DNA of 64,000 nt, taken from assembly GCF_040892615.1 (NCBI RefSeq), contig NZ_JBFRYC010000003.1:124001-188000 (forward strand), written 5' to 3'. Positions 33,064-42,668 of this stretch are shown here, in pieces; within the stretch, counting starts at the first letter, position 1; every line of letters starts with the position of its first letter. The position numbers and the translations under genes were made by a program. This DNA comes from Thioclava arctica. GTDB taxonomy: Bacteria > Pseudomonadota > Alphaproteobacteria > Rhodobacterales > Rhodobacteraceae. The notes below the pieces were generated by a model. That model made no database searches, was not told the DNA's origin, and was given only the letters and a program-made list of their open reading frames with translations.

Positions 33064-36005
33064 CCAAGTTCCTCCGGTTCGGGCTTATCGGTCACATCCC
33101 ATTCGCCAAAACGCGAGAGTAGGTCGTAGTCGCTACGGTCGGGCGTCTTTTGCATGGCGCGCCGCGCGGTGAACCCTTGCGACGGGCGCTGATACCGCGC
33201 AACCAATTCGCGCAATCGCGCCCAAGCCTCGTCGGGGGTCTCGGTGCGATCCTTCGATTTGCCTTTGACCTCCCGGGTCTCGCCGCGACCGCCAAGACGC
33301 ACATATGTCATCTCCCGAACGGTTCGCGCCCCAAGCCCCTCAAACGCGCCGCGCTCGACCATCGCAGCTTCAAGCAACATCTGCTTGTTGAACGCGATGA
33401 TCTCGGCTTCGCTTGGCAACGCGCCCGATTTATAGTCGTAAATTCGGACCGTCCCGTCGCTGAGCAGATCTATTCTGTCAGGCTTCGCTGTGATCGTGAA
33501 ATCGTCATTTTCAAGCGGAATAGTGACCTTTTCTTCAATCACGGCGGGTGTGCCAGATTGCCATCTTTGCACTTCATCCTCGCTAAAGGTCTGGGCGATG
33601 CGCGCAATCCGCGCGCGCCAGATCCGTCGTGTGCTGGGCCAAGGCACCTCAGTCTCCAGAACAGCATCCGTGATCGCCATCAACCGATCACGCGCGGCAT
33701 CTGCAGTCTCTTCAACCGCGCGCGTTCGGGTGAACCGCTCAACGATTTCGTGCAAGATTTGGCCGCGCAACAGAGGGTCAGGCGCCGGGCGCATCGGATC
33801 GAGCGGAAAGAGTCGCAACACGCGCTTGGCATAGATCGCGTAGGGGTCGCGGATAAGGGTCTGCACCGCCGTAACCGATAGGTTCTTGGGCCGCTGCGGC
33901 ACCGGTGGTTTCGGCGACGGACGTGTGGCGGGGGACAGCTGCGTTCGGGGCGCTTCAAAGGCTTTGACCATCTCCAGCCATCGCACGCCTCGTTTACGCA
34001 TCGCGTCGATCGCGTCGGGTCCATGCTGATCTGGCAAGCCTTGAACGAGGTTCAAAATGCGGTTGAGCCAGCGTGAGGGGATCGTTTCTGCCTCGGCATC
34101 GCGCCGCGCACGGCTCAAAACTACCCGTTTCGACCCGAGCGCTTGCTGAAAATCATGCGCCGACAGACCGATTTGACGTTCGGGCAATAACAACCCCGCC
34201 GCAAGCCGCATTTGCCGCGACAACCAAGGATCAGGCGCGGGGGCTTCGGGCCAACTTCCCTCATTCAGCCCGCCGCAAATCAGTAGCTCCGCACCCTGCG
34301 CGCGCGCCTCGAGCGTGCCCCAAATAGCAATCAGCGGATGCGACGCCATGCCGCTGCGCACGATCCCGCTTTGCAAATGTCGGTTGATCAAGTCGGCATA
34401 GGCCGAGGGCGAGATTTCACCGCCATGCGCAGCTTCGCGCTGCAACTCTTGCATCAAACGAAGCGCCTCACGCCCACCTTCTTCGCGCCACAGCTCGCTG
34501 GTTTCAACGCAGCCTTCTGGACCGGCGGCGATCAGGCTCGTCAACGCCAAATGAGTGTCTACATTGGCGGAAAGAGGCGCTTTCTCTGGTGCAGCGAACC
34601 CGTCTAAGACGCCCGACAACCAATCGACCCAAACCGTGCGATCTTGGGCTTTCTTCTCGGCCCAAATCCGCAAAGCATCGGGCGCGGGAAACGCCGGGCC
34701 ATTGCGCCGTAGCTCGAGTTCGAGGTCTCGGGTCAGACGCAAATGCTGACCACGCGCGGTCGCCCCTGCGCCCGTCGCGCATAGCGGATGCTTCAACAGC
34801 ACCAGAAGATCAGCAATCGTCAGCGCCTGCCCCCGAAACGATGCAACATGGCGCAATAAGCGCCCTGGCGCTGTTTGTTGCAGTGGTTGGCCGGCGCTGT
34901 CATCTGGGATGATTCCCCATCGATCCAGCGCAGAGGTCACCCGACGCGCAAGCAGGCGGTCCGGGGTGATCAACGCGGCACGCGTGCCAGTTTCTGCCGC
35001 CTCGCGCAGGACCAACGCGAGGGCCAAGGCCTCCTCTCGTGGATCGCGCGCCTCGATCAAAGTAAGCCCTTGGCAAGCCTCACGCAGGTCACCAAGCTCG
35101 CGCCCTTCGCTGCGCCACTGATCCGTGACAGGTGCCGGGCGCAACGCAAGCGAGATCAAGCGATTGCGCGCACGGTCATGTGGGTCAATGTCACGCCATT
35201 CGCCGACATCGCCAATAGCCAGATCCATCTTGTCCAGCAACGCGCGAAAGCGAAACTGAGGGTGATCCTCGATCGGAAACACGCCGGAATAGAGACTTTT
35301 CCATGCGGCATCCGTCATCTCGCGATCAAAACCCGGCAAGATGATGGTGCCATTTTCAAGTGTCGCCACCGCACACATGAACGCCGCAGTCGCCCCGCGC
35401 GACCCCGTGGAGCCCGCAACGATAACGGGATCTTTGGGAGGGTGCGTTTCCCAACCCTGCGCGATCGCCTCTACGATCTGGCGCTGGCGCGCCTCGGAAT
35501 CCAACGCAGCATCGTCGTCAAAGTAGCGCGCGACGATACGGATGAAATCAAGACTGCGACGCCAATGTTCGGCATGGCTCTCCGCAATTTCGAGGTCCTC
35601 AAGTACATCAGGATGAACCCCTTCGCTTTGCATCTCGGCCATCAGTGCAGAGAGGCTCTCGGCCAGTGCGAAATGGCTAGAGCCAGCCTCAAACGCCGGA
35701 ATGGCTCGGGTCAATTGTTCAACCAATTGCGCCAGTTCAAGCTTGCGCCGCAACGATGATACCGCAAGCGGCAAGCCTGCAAGCGGGTCTTGTCCCAAAT
35801 CGCTGACAAGGCGTAGGCGCGGCAAATAGCGCGCCCCAGAGCGTTGAAATTCTTCGCGAACGCGGCGCAGCATGCGGCCCGAGTTCAGATAAAGCTGAAC
35901 GCGCGCGATGGCCTCCGGCGGCTGCGATTGCATACGCTCCAGTAGACCGGTGACCAGTTCTTTGGGGAAGTCCACACCCGGTGGAAGCGCAAAGACAGCC
36001 ATCAA
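33060..36005 (-). CDS. addB: AddB subunit of the double-strand break repair complex
   Basis: 981 residues. It has an inactive-helicase-like body and a C-terminal RecB-type nuclease domain, with TAKPDRIDLLSDGTVRIYDYKSGALP (about 860-885) as the metal-binding motif. An earlier conserved block is NLSVTAVQTLIRDPYAIYAKRVL. No good Walker A is visible near the N-terminus (FALPPGVDFPKELVTGL), as in alphaproteobacterial AddB proteins, which differ from the Bacillus form. It overlaps addA by four bases and murU by four bases, so it is part of one transcription unit. Confidence 0.94.
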   Translation of the reverse strand: MMAVFALPPGVDFPKELVTGLLERMQSQPPEAIARVQLYLNSGRMLRRVREEFQRSGARYLPRLRLVSDLGQDPLAGLPLAVSSLRRKLELAQLVEQLTRAIPAFEAGSSHFALAESLSALMAEMQSEGVHPDVLEDLEIAESHAEHWRRSLDFIRIVARYFDDDAALDSEARQRQIVEAIAQGWETHPPKDPVIVAGSTGSRGATAAFMCAVATLENGTIILPGFDREMTDAAWKSLYSGVFPIEDHPQFRFRALLDKMDLAIGDVGEWRDIDPHDRARNRLISLALRPAPVTDQWRSEGRELGDLREACQGLTLIEARDPREEALALALVLREAAETGTRAALITPDRLLARRVTSALDRWGIIPDDSAGQPLQQTAPGRLLRHVASFRGQALTIADLLVLLKHPLCATGAGATARGQHLRLTRDLELELRRNGPAFPAPDALRIWAEKKAQDRTVWVDWLSGVLDGFAAPEKAPLSANVDTHLALTSLIAAGPEGCVETSELWREEGGREALRLMQELQREAAHGGEISPSAYADLINRHLQSGIVRSGMASHPLIAIWGTLEARAQGAELLICGGLNEGSWPEAPAPDPWLSRQMRLAAGLLLPERQIGLSAHDFQQALGSKRVVLSRARRDAEAETIPSRWLNRILNLVQGLPDQHGPDAIDAMRKRGVRWLEMVKAFEAPRTQLSPATRPSPKPPVPQRPKNLSVTAVQTLIRDPYAIYAKRVLRLFPLDPMRPAPDPLLRGQILHEIVERFTRTRAVEETADAARDRLMAITDAVLETEVPWPSTRRIWRARIARIAQTFSEDEVQRWQSGTPAVIEEKVTIPLENDDFTITAKPDRIDLLSDGTVRIYDYKSGALPSEAEIIAFNKQMLLEAAMVERGAFEGLGARTVREMTYVRLGGRGETREVKGKSKDRTETPDEAWARLRELVARYQRPSQGFTARRAMQKTPDRSDYDLLSRFGEWDVTDKPEPEELG

Positions 36006-36691
36006 GCGCGTCCTTCAAGCAGGGTTTCAGCCAAAGCGATTGAGCTGACTTGGCCAACGTCACACCAACCGCCCTCATAGACCACACCATAGACCCGCCG
36101 ACCGGCGATCATCGCGTCCCACAGCAGATTGAGCGAGAAGACATCCTCAGAAACAGAGCCTATTTCCGCAGGATTCAGGATTTGCGCCCCGGTGTAGACA
36201 TAGCCCTCGCCACGCGTGAGCCGCCCTTGCGCATCCATCGTGAAATCCCCTGCGCCCCGATGCCCCATCGCATTTTCCGGGCGCACCAAGGCAAGCAGCG
36301 CATCCATCTTTGTGCCATCCCAATGATCGCGAAGTTGCGTGATCACATTTTCTCCGCGCCAGACAGCATCGGTGTTCAATGTCATCACCGGCCCCTCACC
36401 AAGCAGCCCAAGCGCCTTACGCAAGCCACCACCGGTCTCAAGAATTTGCGCCCGCTCATCCGAGATCAAGACGTTGCGGCCGATCAAATGGGCTTCGATC
36501 TGATCCGCGAGGTAATGAACATTTGCAACCACCCGTTCAACTTTTGCCGCCTCGATTAACTCCAGGGCATGATCAATCAACGGCTTGCCCGCCACTTCGA
36601 CCAAGGGCTTGGGACGGGTCTGGGTCAACGCCCCCATGCGCGTACCAAACCCGGCAGCGAACAGCATTAAGGATTGCGGCGTGTCGCGCAT
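36002..36691 (-). CDS. murU: MurU-type N-acetylmuramate-1-phosphate uridylyltransferase
   Basis: 229 residues with the nucleotidyltransferase signature FAAGFGTRMGALTQTRPKPL, followed by VEVAGKPLIDHAL and NTDAVWRGEN. In Pseudomonas, MurU with the kinase AmgK recycles MurNAc and GlcNAc-type sugars directly to UDP-MurNAc. The kinase gene overlaps this one (25 bases with the start at 36691), matching the AmgK-MurU pair. I chose ATG 36691; an ATG at 36667 (MLFAAGF) that shares a base with the amgK stop is a real alternative. The exact sugar is inferred from pairing. Confidence 0.85.
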   Translation of the reverse strand: MRDTPQSLMLFAAGFGTRMGALTQTRPKPLVEVAGKPLIDHALELIEAAKVERVVANVHYLADQIEAHLIGRNVLISDERAQILETGGGLRKALGLLGEGPVMTLNTDAVWRGENVITQLRDHWDGTKMDALLALVRPENAMGHRGAGDFTMDAQGRLTRGEGYVYTGAQILNPAEIGSVSEDVFSLNLLWDAMIAGRRVYGVVYEGGWCDVGQVSSIALAETLLEGRA

Positions 36692-37662
36692 GCGGCCTCC
36701 AGTTCGGCAATACGTTCGGCGGTTGGCGCGGGATAGGCGGCGCGCAGATCTTGAGCGATGTCGCCCAGAGCCGGGTGGCGCAGATTGAGTTCAATATTGC
36801 GCCAGACCCGTGGCATCAGTGCCAGATAGCCCGGCTTGCCATCACGCAGACAGAGTCGTGCGAAAATTCCCAGAATGCGAAGCGCTCTTTGGGTGCCCAG
36901 TAAGGCATAAATCGCAGCGAAGCGGCCCGGTTCAATCCCACTTTGCGTCGCAAACCGCACGATTTCGCGGTCTGCGCAAACGTGCGATACGTCGCGGCGC
37001 GCATCTTGCAAGGCAGAGACCAAGTCATAGGCTGGATGACACAGCACCGCATCCTGAAAATCTAACAGGCCAAGGCCGCGCACGCCCGGACGATCAAGCA
37101 GAATAATGTTCTCGGCATGGAAATCGCGCAAGCAAATCCCGCTCGGTTCTAGCGCTAAATCGGTGTAAAGCGCTGCGATCTTTTCGGCCAACCGCGCGGC
37201 GATCTCAGGCGACAGACAGGGATACCATGCGGGGGTCAGCGCCAATAGCTCTGCCAGCGCGGGACCATTCAGAAGCGGCAAGTCATCGGGCGGCGAGACG
37301 TCTTGCAGCGCCAACAAAAGATCGGTGATGCGCCCATAGATTTCGGCCTCGCGGGCGGGCGACTCCGTCAAGGCGCGCGCCGCCAATGTGTCGCCGAAAT
37401 CCTCGAGGAGAAGAAAACCATCATGCTCGGCACGCGCAAGCACCTTGGGCGTCGAAAACCCAGCCTGCGCAAGATGGGCTCCGATGCGCAAGAACCGAGC
37501 CATTTCGTCCCCCGGCTCGGCCTTCATCAAGACCGCTGTTTCACCTTTTTGCGTCAGTCGATCATAGCTGCGCGCAGAGGCATCGCCAGCCAACGGCTCG
37601 CGTGTCGCATCGGCCCAGCCCGCCCGCAGCAAAAATCGGTCCAGCGCGCTGGGGTCAACCAT
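36667..37662 (-). CDS. amgK: AmgK-type anomeric sugar kinase (aminoglycoside phosphotransferase fold)
   Basis: 331 residues of the APH fold. Nucleotide-binding N-terminal lobe: AVLMKAEPGDEM and FLLLEDFGD. Catalytic loop ICLRDFHAENIIL (Asp, Asn), then LGLLDFQDAVLCHPAYDL with the metal-binding Asp. AmgK phosphorylates the anomeric OH of MurNAc or GlcNAc in cell-wall recycling, a route that bypasses de novo synthesis and confers fosfomycin tolerance in Pseudomonas. The link rests on family and on the adjacent murU. The start overlaps the tsaE stop by eight bases. Confidence 0.85.
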   Translation of the reverse strand: MVDPSALDRFLLRAGWADATREPLAGDASARSYDRLTQKGETAVLMKAEPGDEMARFLRIGAHLAQAGFSTPKVLARAEHDGFLLLEDFGDTLAARALTESPAREAEIYGRITDLLLALQDVSPPDDLPLLNGPALAELLALTPAWYPCLSPEIAARLAEKIAALYTDLALEPSGICLRDFHAENIILLDRPGVRGLGLLDFQDAVLCHPAYDLVSALQDARRDVSHVCADREIVRFATQSGIEPGRFAAIYALLGTQRALRILGIFARLCLRDGKPGYLALMPRVWRNIELNLRHPALGDIAQDLRAAYPAPTAERIAELEAACATRRNP

Positions 37663-38134
37663 TCCAACGCTCCCTAATCCGGTCCGCCAAGGCGATATTC
37701 CCGCTCAGGCAAACCCGGCGCGAGCGTCCCTCATCCACCAATTCAAACGAGAGTGTCAGAGCATTTTTAGGCGCGTTAGAGCCTAATCGATCCGGCCATT
37801 CAATAAGACAGATCGCTGTTTCAAAAGCACTCTCAAGCCCCAATTCGAACAGCTCGTCGGGATGGCTCAGCCGATACAGGTCGGCATGCCAAATCTCGCA
37901 ATCCGCCTCGTAGGTTTGAACGAGCGTAAAGGTCGGTGAGGGCACATCTTCATGCAAACCCTGTGCCGCCAAACGATGCTGAATCAGCGCTCGAGCGAAG
38001 TGGGTCTTGCCCGCCCCGATCTGCCCTTCGAGCAGCAAGACATCGCCGCGGTTCAGCACCTCGGACACGACCGCGCCAAACCGGCTGGTCGCGTCAGGAT
38101 CGGGCAAATTCAGGCAGGGCGCAGGTGATTGCAT
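37655..38134 (-). CDS. tsaE: TsaE ATPase for tRNA t6A37 synthesis
   Basis: 159 residues. P-loop LLEGQIGAGKTHFARAL near 35-50, then VPSPTFTLVQTYEADCEIWHADLYRL, the conserved TsaE block, and CLIEWPDRL. TsaE supports TsaB/TsaD in adding threonylcarbamoyl to A37 of ANN-decoding tRNAs; MtaB at 2.6-3.9 kb acts on the product. It is followed immediately by amgK. Confidence 0.95.
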   Translation of the reverse strand: MQSPAPCLNLPDPDATSRFGAVVSEVLNRGDVLLLEGQIGAGKTHFARALIQHRLAAQGLHEDVPSPTFTLVQTYEADCEIWHADLYRLSHPDELFELGLESAFETAICLIEWPDRLGSNAPKNALTLSFELVDEGRSRRVCLSGNIALADRIRERWNG

Positions 38135-38173
38135 GGCGCGAGTTTTACGCCCCTGCCCGCGCTCTGCAAGGGG

Positions 38174-39769
38174 TTAACCATGCGCGATTAGGTTCGTCTT
38201 GCGTCGAGGCGTTGCGGCGCGCTTGGTGCTTGTGACGACGGGGTTCAGAAATCGCACCATCAATGCGCCGCTATTGAGGGTGTTCAGCTGGCATGTCAGG
38301 ACCTGCCCATCGCGCAGCGAAATCGTTTCGCTCAAGCTGTCGCGCATGCCAATCCGATTGGCACGCTCGCGCAGTTTCGCCCAAAATGCGGTCGGCTTGC
38401 AGCCTTGTTGCCAATGCCCGATTGCATCAATCAGGGTCATCTGGCCCAAAACCGCCTCGGGATCGAGCGACCACATTCGCGCATAGGCGCTGTTGGACAG
38501 CAGCAATTCCCCGCTGGATTGGAACACCGCGACAGCATCCTCGATCTGATCAAGCACTTCATGACTCATCTCTAACTCGGCCCGGAAGCGACGGGTTGCC
38601 GCGATTTCCACCGAGATATCTTCGAACAGAAACGCCACGGCCCCATCGGGATGCGGACGCCCGGTCACGCGATAGGTCTGCCCACCCGGCAGGCTCCATG
38701 TTTCGGAATGAAACCCGGCTGCGGCAGCATTTTCAAGCTCGGTCATCTGCAAACGCCAACTGCGATAGTCCTTGGGTTCGGGCATCATCCGCGCCTCACG
38801 AAGGCGATCAAGAAAGGCATAAAGCGTCGGGCGACCCGACAAAAATTGCGGACTGAGTTGGAGCAGATCAATCAGCGCAGGGTTGAACAGTTGCAACTGC
38901 CGTTGGCGATCAAAAATCGCGAGCCCGATGGGCAGATCCGCGAACGTCTTGGTCAAAGTCTGCACAAAGTCGCGCAATGCCTTTTCTGCACGCACGGTCG
39001 CATCGGCGGGCAGCGCAAAATGCAGCACGCTCGAATGCAGCGCAAAAGAGTGACAGTCATACCAGGATTTGGCGCCATCAACGGTATCCAAAGCCAACCT
39101 TCGCGGCCCCGTGGCGACCAGATCCGTGTCGATTTGAAACAAAGAAGGGAGCGGCCAGACGAACCCGTCTTCCGTGGCCTCAAATGCGCCTGACTTCAAA
39201 ATATAGGCTCGGTTCGCCCAGCCGATGACACCGTTTTCATCCTCGCGCCACGCCAATGCAGGCGAGCGGTCCAGCGTTTGGCGCATCATTTCCAACTCAT
39301 CTTCAAGCGCACATTGCGACAGGCTGTCGACCAGCACTCCGTGACCCTCAGCATTGGGATCGCTCAGCGTAATGCGCGCCAGCCCGTTCACATTTTCGGC
39401 GATCAGTTGCAGCGGTCGCAGCTCGCAGTCACCCTCTTTGCCCGTCAGTTCGATCCGTCCACGTTCCGCCAAAGACGCCATCTGCGCGGTAAAGTCCCGA
39501 AAGCGCGGCGCAATAAACGCTGACAGACGCGCCCAATCGCTGGCGCCCATCGGAGTCGCCTCAAGCAGCGCACGTGCCGGGCCACTGGCATCGACCAGCA
39601 CCTCGTCATCAAACAGGAAAACGGTTTCTTCCAGCTCCGGATGTGTGGCAGTAGCGCGCCTCGACGCAACGCCGTCCCCTATGACATTCCATAGGATAAT
39701 AAGCGCCAGCACGCCCGAGCCAATCGAGGTAAGCGCAATCAGCGCAGCCTCAAACCAAACATTTGCCAT
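38174..39769 (-). CDS. Membrane-anchored multi-PAS protein without a kinase domain
   Basis: About 531 residues: an N-terminal membrane helix (about 5-30), then several PAS-like units. Visible PAS pieces include LDRSPALAWREDENGVIGWANRAYI, LPIGLAIFDRQRQLQLFNPALIDLL and LDQIEDAVAVFQSSGELLLSNSAYARMW. There is no HisKA motif, ATPase or GGDEF output domain; the protein stops after the last PAS with a short basic tail. It resembles the sensor half of DivL-like or PAS_7 kinases. A signal-integration or scaffold role is inferred. It lies between tsaE and regB on the same strand. Confidence 0.75.
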   Translation of the reverse strand: MANVWFEAALIALTSIGSGVLALIILWNVIGDGVASRRATATHPELEETVFLFDDEVLVDASGPARALLEATPMGASDWARLSAFIAPRFRDFTAQMASLAERGRIELTGKEGDCELRPLQLIAENVNGLARITLSDPNAEGHGVLVDSLSQCALEDELEMMRQTLDRSPALAWREDENGVIGWANRAYILKSGAFEATEDGFVWPLPSLFQIDTDLVATGPRRLALDTVDGAKSWYDCHSFALHSSVLHFALPADATVRAEKALRDFVQTLTKTFADLPIGLAIFDRQRQLQLFNPALIDLLQLSPQFLSGRPTLYAFLDRLREARMMPEPKDYRSWRLQMTELENAAAAGFHSETWSLPGGQTYRVTGRPHPDGAVAFLFEDISVEIAATRRFRAELEMSHEVLDQIEDAVAVFQSSGELLLSNSAYARMWSLDPEAVLGQMTLIDAIGHWQQGCKPTAFWAKLRERANRIGMRDSLSETISLRDGQVLTCQLNTLNSGALMVRFLNPVVTSTKRAATPRRKTNLIAHG

Positions 39770-39856
39770 CACCTGGCCTCTCTTACCTGTCCCGAGGCAA
39801 GAATGGGTGAGAAGAGGTTAATGCCCCGTTAAGCAAAACTGGCAAATTTGAGAAAT

Positions 39857-41239
39857 TTAAACGGTGATCGGTTGGTTGAGACCGAGCGCACCATTTTCAG
39901 GGGCGAGAATTTGGGCGGCAGGCCAGCGCACCTCGACCACCGCCCCACAGCGCAACGGCTTATCTGACTGCGCGCCATAGGGTGCATCGCCATTGTAAAA
40001 CGCAAGCTGCGCCCCGGTGCGTTCAAGCAGGGTCTTTGCAATGAAAACACCCAAGCCCATGCCCTCATATTCCTTGCGCTCAGAGGCATTGGAGCGCGGC
40101 TGCAAGAACGGGTCGCCAATGCGGCTCAACACATTGCTGGGATAGCCACGCCCATCATCGCTGACCCGCACGCGGATCGTCTCATTATCCCATTCCGCCT
40201 CGACCCAGACGGTGGTGCGCGCGAAATCCACCGCGTTTTGCACAAAATTGCGCAGCGCGTGGATCAGTTCAGGATAGCGGTAGATCGTGGGCTGGCGTTC
40301 GCTCCCGCCCGGCAGGGGCCGCGTATCGAAAAGAATGTCGATGCCGCGCTCAAAATGCGGTTCCGCTGCCTCGCGCAGCACCGCCAAAAGCGGGGCTGTG
40401 CGCAGATGCAAATCGTCTTTGCCCGCCCGCCCCATCGAGTGCAAAATATCGCGGCACCGATCCGCTTGCTCGCGGATCAACAGCGCATCGTCGCGCAGCT
40501 CGGGATAGGCATCCAACTCATCGGCCAGCTCGGACGACACCAGTTTAATCGTCGCCAAAGGCGTGCCCAGCTCATGCGCGGCGGCGGCTACCACCCCGCC
40601 CAGATCGGTTAGCTTCTGTTCACGCGCCAACGCCAGTTGCGTCGCACGCAACGCATCACCCATCGAACGGTTCTCGTTGGAAATCGTATGCGCGTAAGCC
40701 CCCAGAAACGCGACGCCAATCACAATTGCCAGCCAATAGCCAAACTCAAAAACCGCAGGCACGGTCAGAACTTCGCCTGAATGCGTCTCAAGCGGCAGAT
40801 AGACCAGCGCGACGATCGAGATCATCACCATCGTCGCCAAACCCAAAATGATCGTGGCCGAGCTTTTGAGCGCCGTCGCCGCGATCGTCACCGGAACCAG
40901 AATTAACAACGCAAAGGGGTTATTCAGCCCGCCCGTAATCGACAACAGCAGCGCCAGTTGCGCCATATCGAACATCAAAGTGGCAGCAGCTTCGGTCTGG
41001 GTCAGCCGTTTGGTGTCGGGAAACAGATAGATCGCGACAATATTTGCCGCGACCGCCGCGCCGACAGTCGCTAGGCACAGCGGCAAATCCAAGGCGATAT
41101 CATAAACGTAATAAGTGATCATGATGGCGCCAAGCTGCCCCACAATCGCCGCCCAGCGCAGATAAATCAGCGTGCGCAGACGCACCCAATCCTGATGCGT
41201 TTCAGGGGGACCAAGCTGAGCCTCGTGGCGCTGGGACAT
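39857..41239 (-). CDS. regB: Redox sensor histidine kinase RegB (PrrB/ActS)
   Basis: 460 residues, as in Rhodobacter RegB. Six membrane helices fill about 25-185. The quinone-site GGLNNPF loop is at 103-109, the phospho-acceptor motif HELGTPL has His222, and the redox-sensitive cysteine of the family falls at Cys262 (ADRCRDIL). The ATPase ends with GMGLGVFIAKTLLERTG. RegB autophosphorylates under low oxygen or a reduced quinone pool and passes phosphate to RegA, governing photosynthesis, respiration, carbon and nitrogen fixation genes where present. Divergent from senC and regA. Confidence 0.96.
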   Translation of the reverse strand: MSQRHEAQLGPPETHQDWVRLRTLIYLRWAAIVGQLGAIMITYYVYDIALDLPLCLATVGAAVAANIVAIYLFPDTKRLTQTEAAATLMFDMAQLALLLSITGGLNNPFALLILVPVTIAATALKSSATIILGLATMVMISIVALVYLPLETHSGEVLTVPAVFEFGYWLAIVIGVAFLGAYAHTISNENRSMGDALRATQLALAREQKLTDLGGVVAAAAHELGTPLATIKLVSSELADELDAYPELRDDALLIREQADRCRDILHSMGRAGKDDLHLRTAPLLAVLREAAEPHFERGIDILFDTRPLPGGSERQPTIYRYPELIHALRNFVQNAVDFARTTVWVEAEWDNETIRVRVSDDGRGYPSNVLSRIGDPFLQPRSNASERKEYEGMGLGVFIAKTLLERTGAQLAFYNGDAPYGAQSDKPLRCGAVVEVRWPAAQILAPENGALGLNQPITV

Positions 41240-41344
41240 TTTTTCTCCGCGTCGAAAGGGCGCAGTGAATAAAAACCTGCACCAAAGCATTGATAGTCGC
41301 CCGCTCTCGCGCGATCAATGGAGTGTGATGAAGGAGCATTCACA

Positions 41345-41989
41345 ATGAAAACATCCACCGCCGCACTCGCCGCCGCCGCCATCGTCGCGATGGGCCTTGG
41401 TGCAGCTTGGTTTTCCATCTCGCGCAACGAAAACCGCGATATTTTTGCGCAATGCCGATCCAGCGTGGTTGCCGGTGGCACTGATCAAATCGGCGGTCCG
41501 TTCACCCTGACCGATGAAAACGGCAAACAGGTGACCAACAAGGACGTGATCACCGAACCAAGCCTTTTGTATTTCGGCTATACCTATTGCCCCGATGTTT
41601 GCCCGCTGGACAATGCGCGCAATGCCGAGGCGACCGAACTGCTTGCGAAAAAAGGCTATTCGGTGACGCCGGTCTTTATCTCCGTCGATACTGAACGCGA
41701 CACGCCAGAGCTGCTCAAGGAATTCACCGACATCATGGACCCGAAAATGATCGGGCTGACGGGCACTCCTGAGCAAATCAAGCAGGTCTCAAAGGAATAT
41801 CGCACCTACTATAAGGTACAAAATCCGGGCGACCCTTACACGCTGATCGACCATTCGACGCAAAGCTATCTGGTGTTTCCCGATATCGGCTTTGTCGAAT
41901 ACTTCAACCGCGACACGCCACCTGCAGAAATGGCCGACCGTATCGGTTGTTTTATTGACGCGTGGAAGGGTGCGAAAAGCGGAAATTGA
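41345..41989 (+). CDS. senC: SenC/PrrC (SCO-family) copper chaperone-like protein
   Basis: 214 residues with one N-terminal membrane anchor (about 5-25). The SCO copper/redox motif is YTYCPDVCP (Cys82 and Cys86), with the ligand histidine at 170 (LIDHSTQSYLV). SenC helps assemble the copper centre of cbb3/aa3 oxidases and, in Rhodobacter, modulates RegB signalling. I take the ATG at 41345 (MKTSTAALAAAAI), preceded by AAGGAGC. It lies 105 bases from the regB start on the other strand and 54 bases before regA. Confidence 0.95.
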   Translation: MKTSTAALAAAAIVAMGLGAAWFSISRNENRDIFAQCRSSVVAGGTDQIGGPFTLTDENGKQVTNKDVITEPSLLYFGYTYCPDVCPLDNARNAEATELLAKKGYSVTPVFISVDTERDTPELLKEFTDIMDPKMIGLTGTPEQIKQVSKEYRTYYKVQNPGDPYTLIDHSTQSYLVFPDIGFVEYFNRDTPPAEMADRIGCFIDAWKGAKSGN

Positions 41990-42043
41990 CCGCAGAGGCG
42001 CAACCTCTTAGAACCAGACAAGCGCAACACGCCGGGGATTGAT

Positions 42044-42598
42044 ATGGTAGACGAAAACAACGCCGATATCGGGCAGGATCGTTCGCTTCTTCTCGTCGAT
42101 GACGACGTGCCGTTTCTGACCCGTCTTGCACGGGCAATGGAAAAGCGCGGATTTGAACCCCAGACCGCCGAAACAGTGGCCGCCGGGCGCGCCATCGTGC
42201 AGTCAAGCGCGCCAGCTTATGCCGTTATCGATCTGCGGCTTGAGGATGGCAGCGGGCTGGATGTCGTCGAATTGTTGCGTGAAAAACGCGCTGATGCCCG
42301 GATTGTCGTGCTGACCGGCTATGGTGCAATCGCTACGGCAGTTGCGGCGGTAAAGATGGGCGCGACGGATTATCTTGCGAAACCTGCCGATGCGACCGAC
42401 ATTACGAATGCGCTATTGGCCCGCGGCGAAGATCTGCCGCCACCGCCCGAAAACCCAATGAGCGCGGATCGCGTGCGCTGGGAACACATCCAGCGCGTTT
42501 ACGAATTATGCGATCGTAATGTTTCGGAAACAGCGCGTCGGTTAAATATGCATCGCCGGACGTTGCAGCGAATTCTTGCCAAGCGCAGCCCACGGTAA
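42044..42598 (+). CDS. regA: Redox response regulator RegA (PrrA/ActR)
   Basis: 184 residues. The receiver has acidic Asp19/Asp20 (LLVDDDVPF), phospho-acceptor Asp63 (VIDLRLEDGSGL), Thr91 (VLTGYG) and Lys113 (LAKPADATD). A proline-rich linker (LPPPPENP) leads to a Fis-type helix-turn-helix (VSETARRLNMHRRTLQRILAK), nearly invariant in this family. A cysteine at 156 sits in the DNA-binding half. RegA is phosphorylated by RegB and controls aerobic/anaerobic switching of energy metabolism genes. Part of senC-regA. Confidence 0.97.
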   Translation: MVDENNADIGQDRSLLLVDDDVPFLTRLARAMEKRGFEPQTAETVAAGRAIVQSSAPAYAVIDLRLEDGSGLDVVELLREKRADARIVVLTGYGAIATAVAAVKMGATDYLAKPADATDITNALLARGEDLPPPPENPMSADRVRWEHIQRVYELCDRNVSETARRLNMHRRTLQRILAKRSPR

Positions 42599-42668
42599 CT
42601 AAAATCTAACTTGCAAATCTATAGAATATGTTATGTTTACCCGAATAACCAGTAATCGAGGTATTCAC

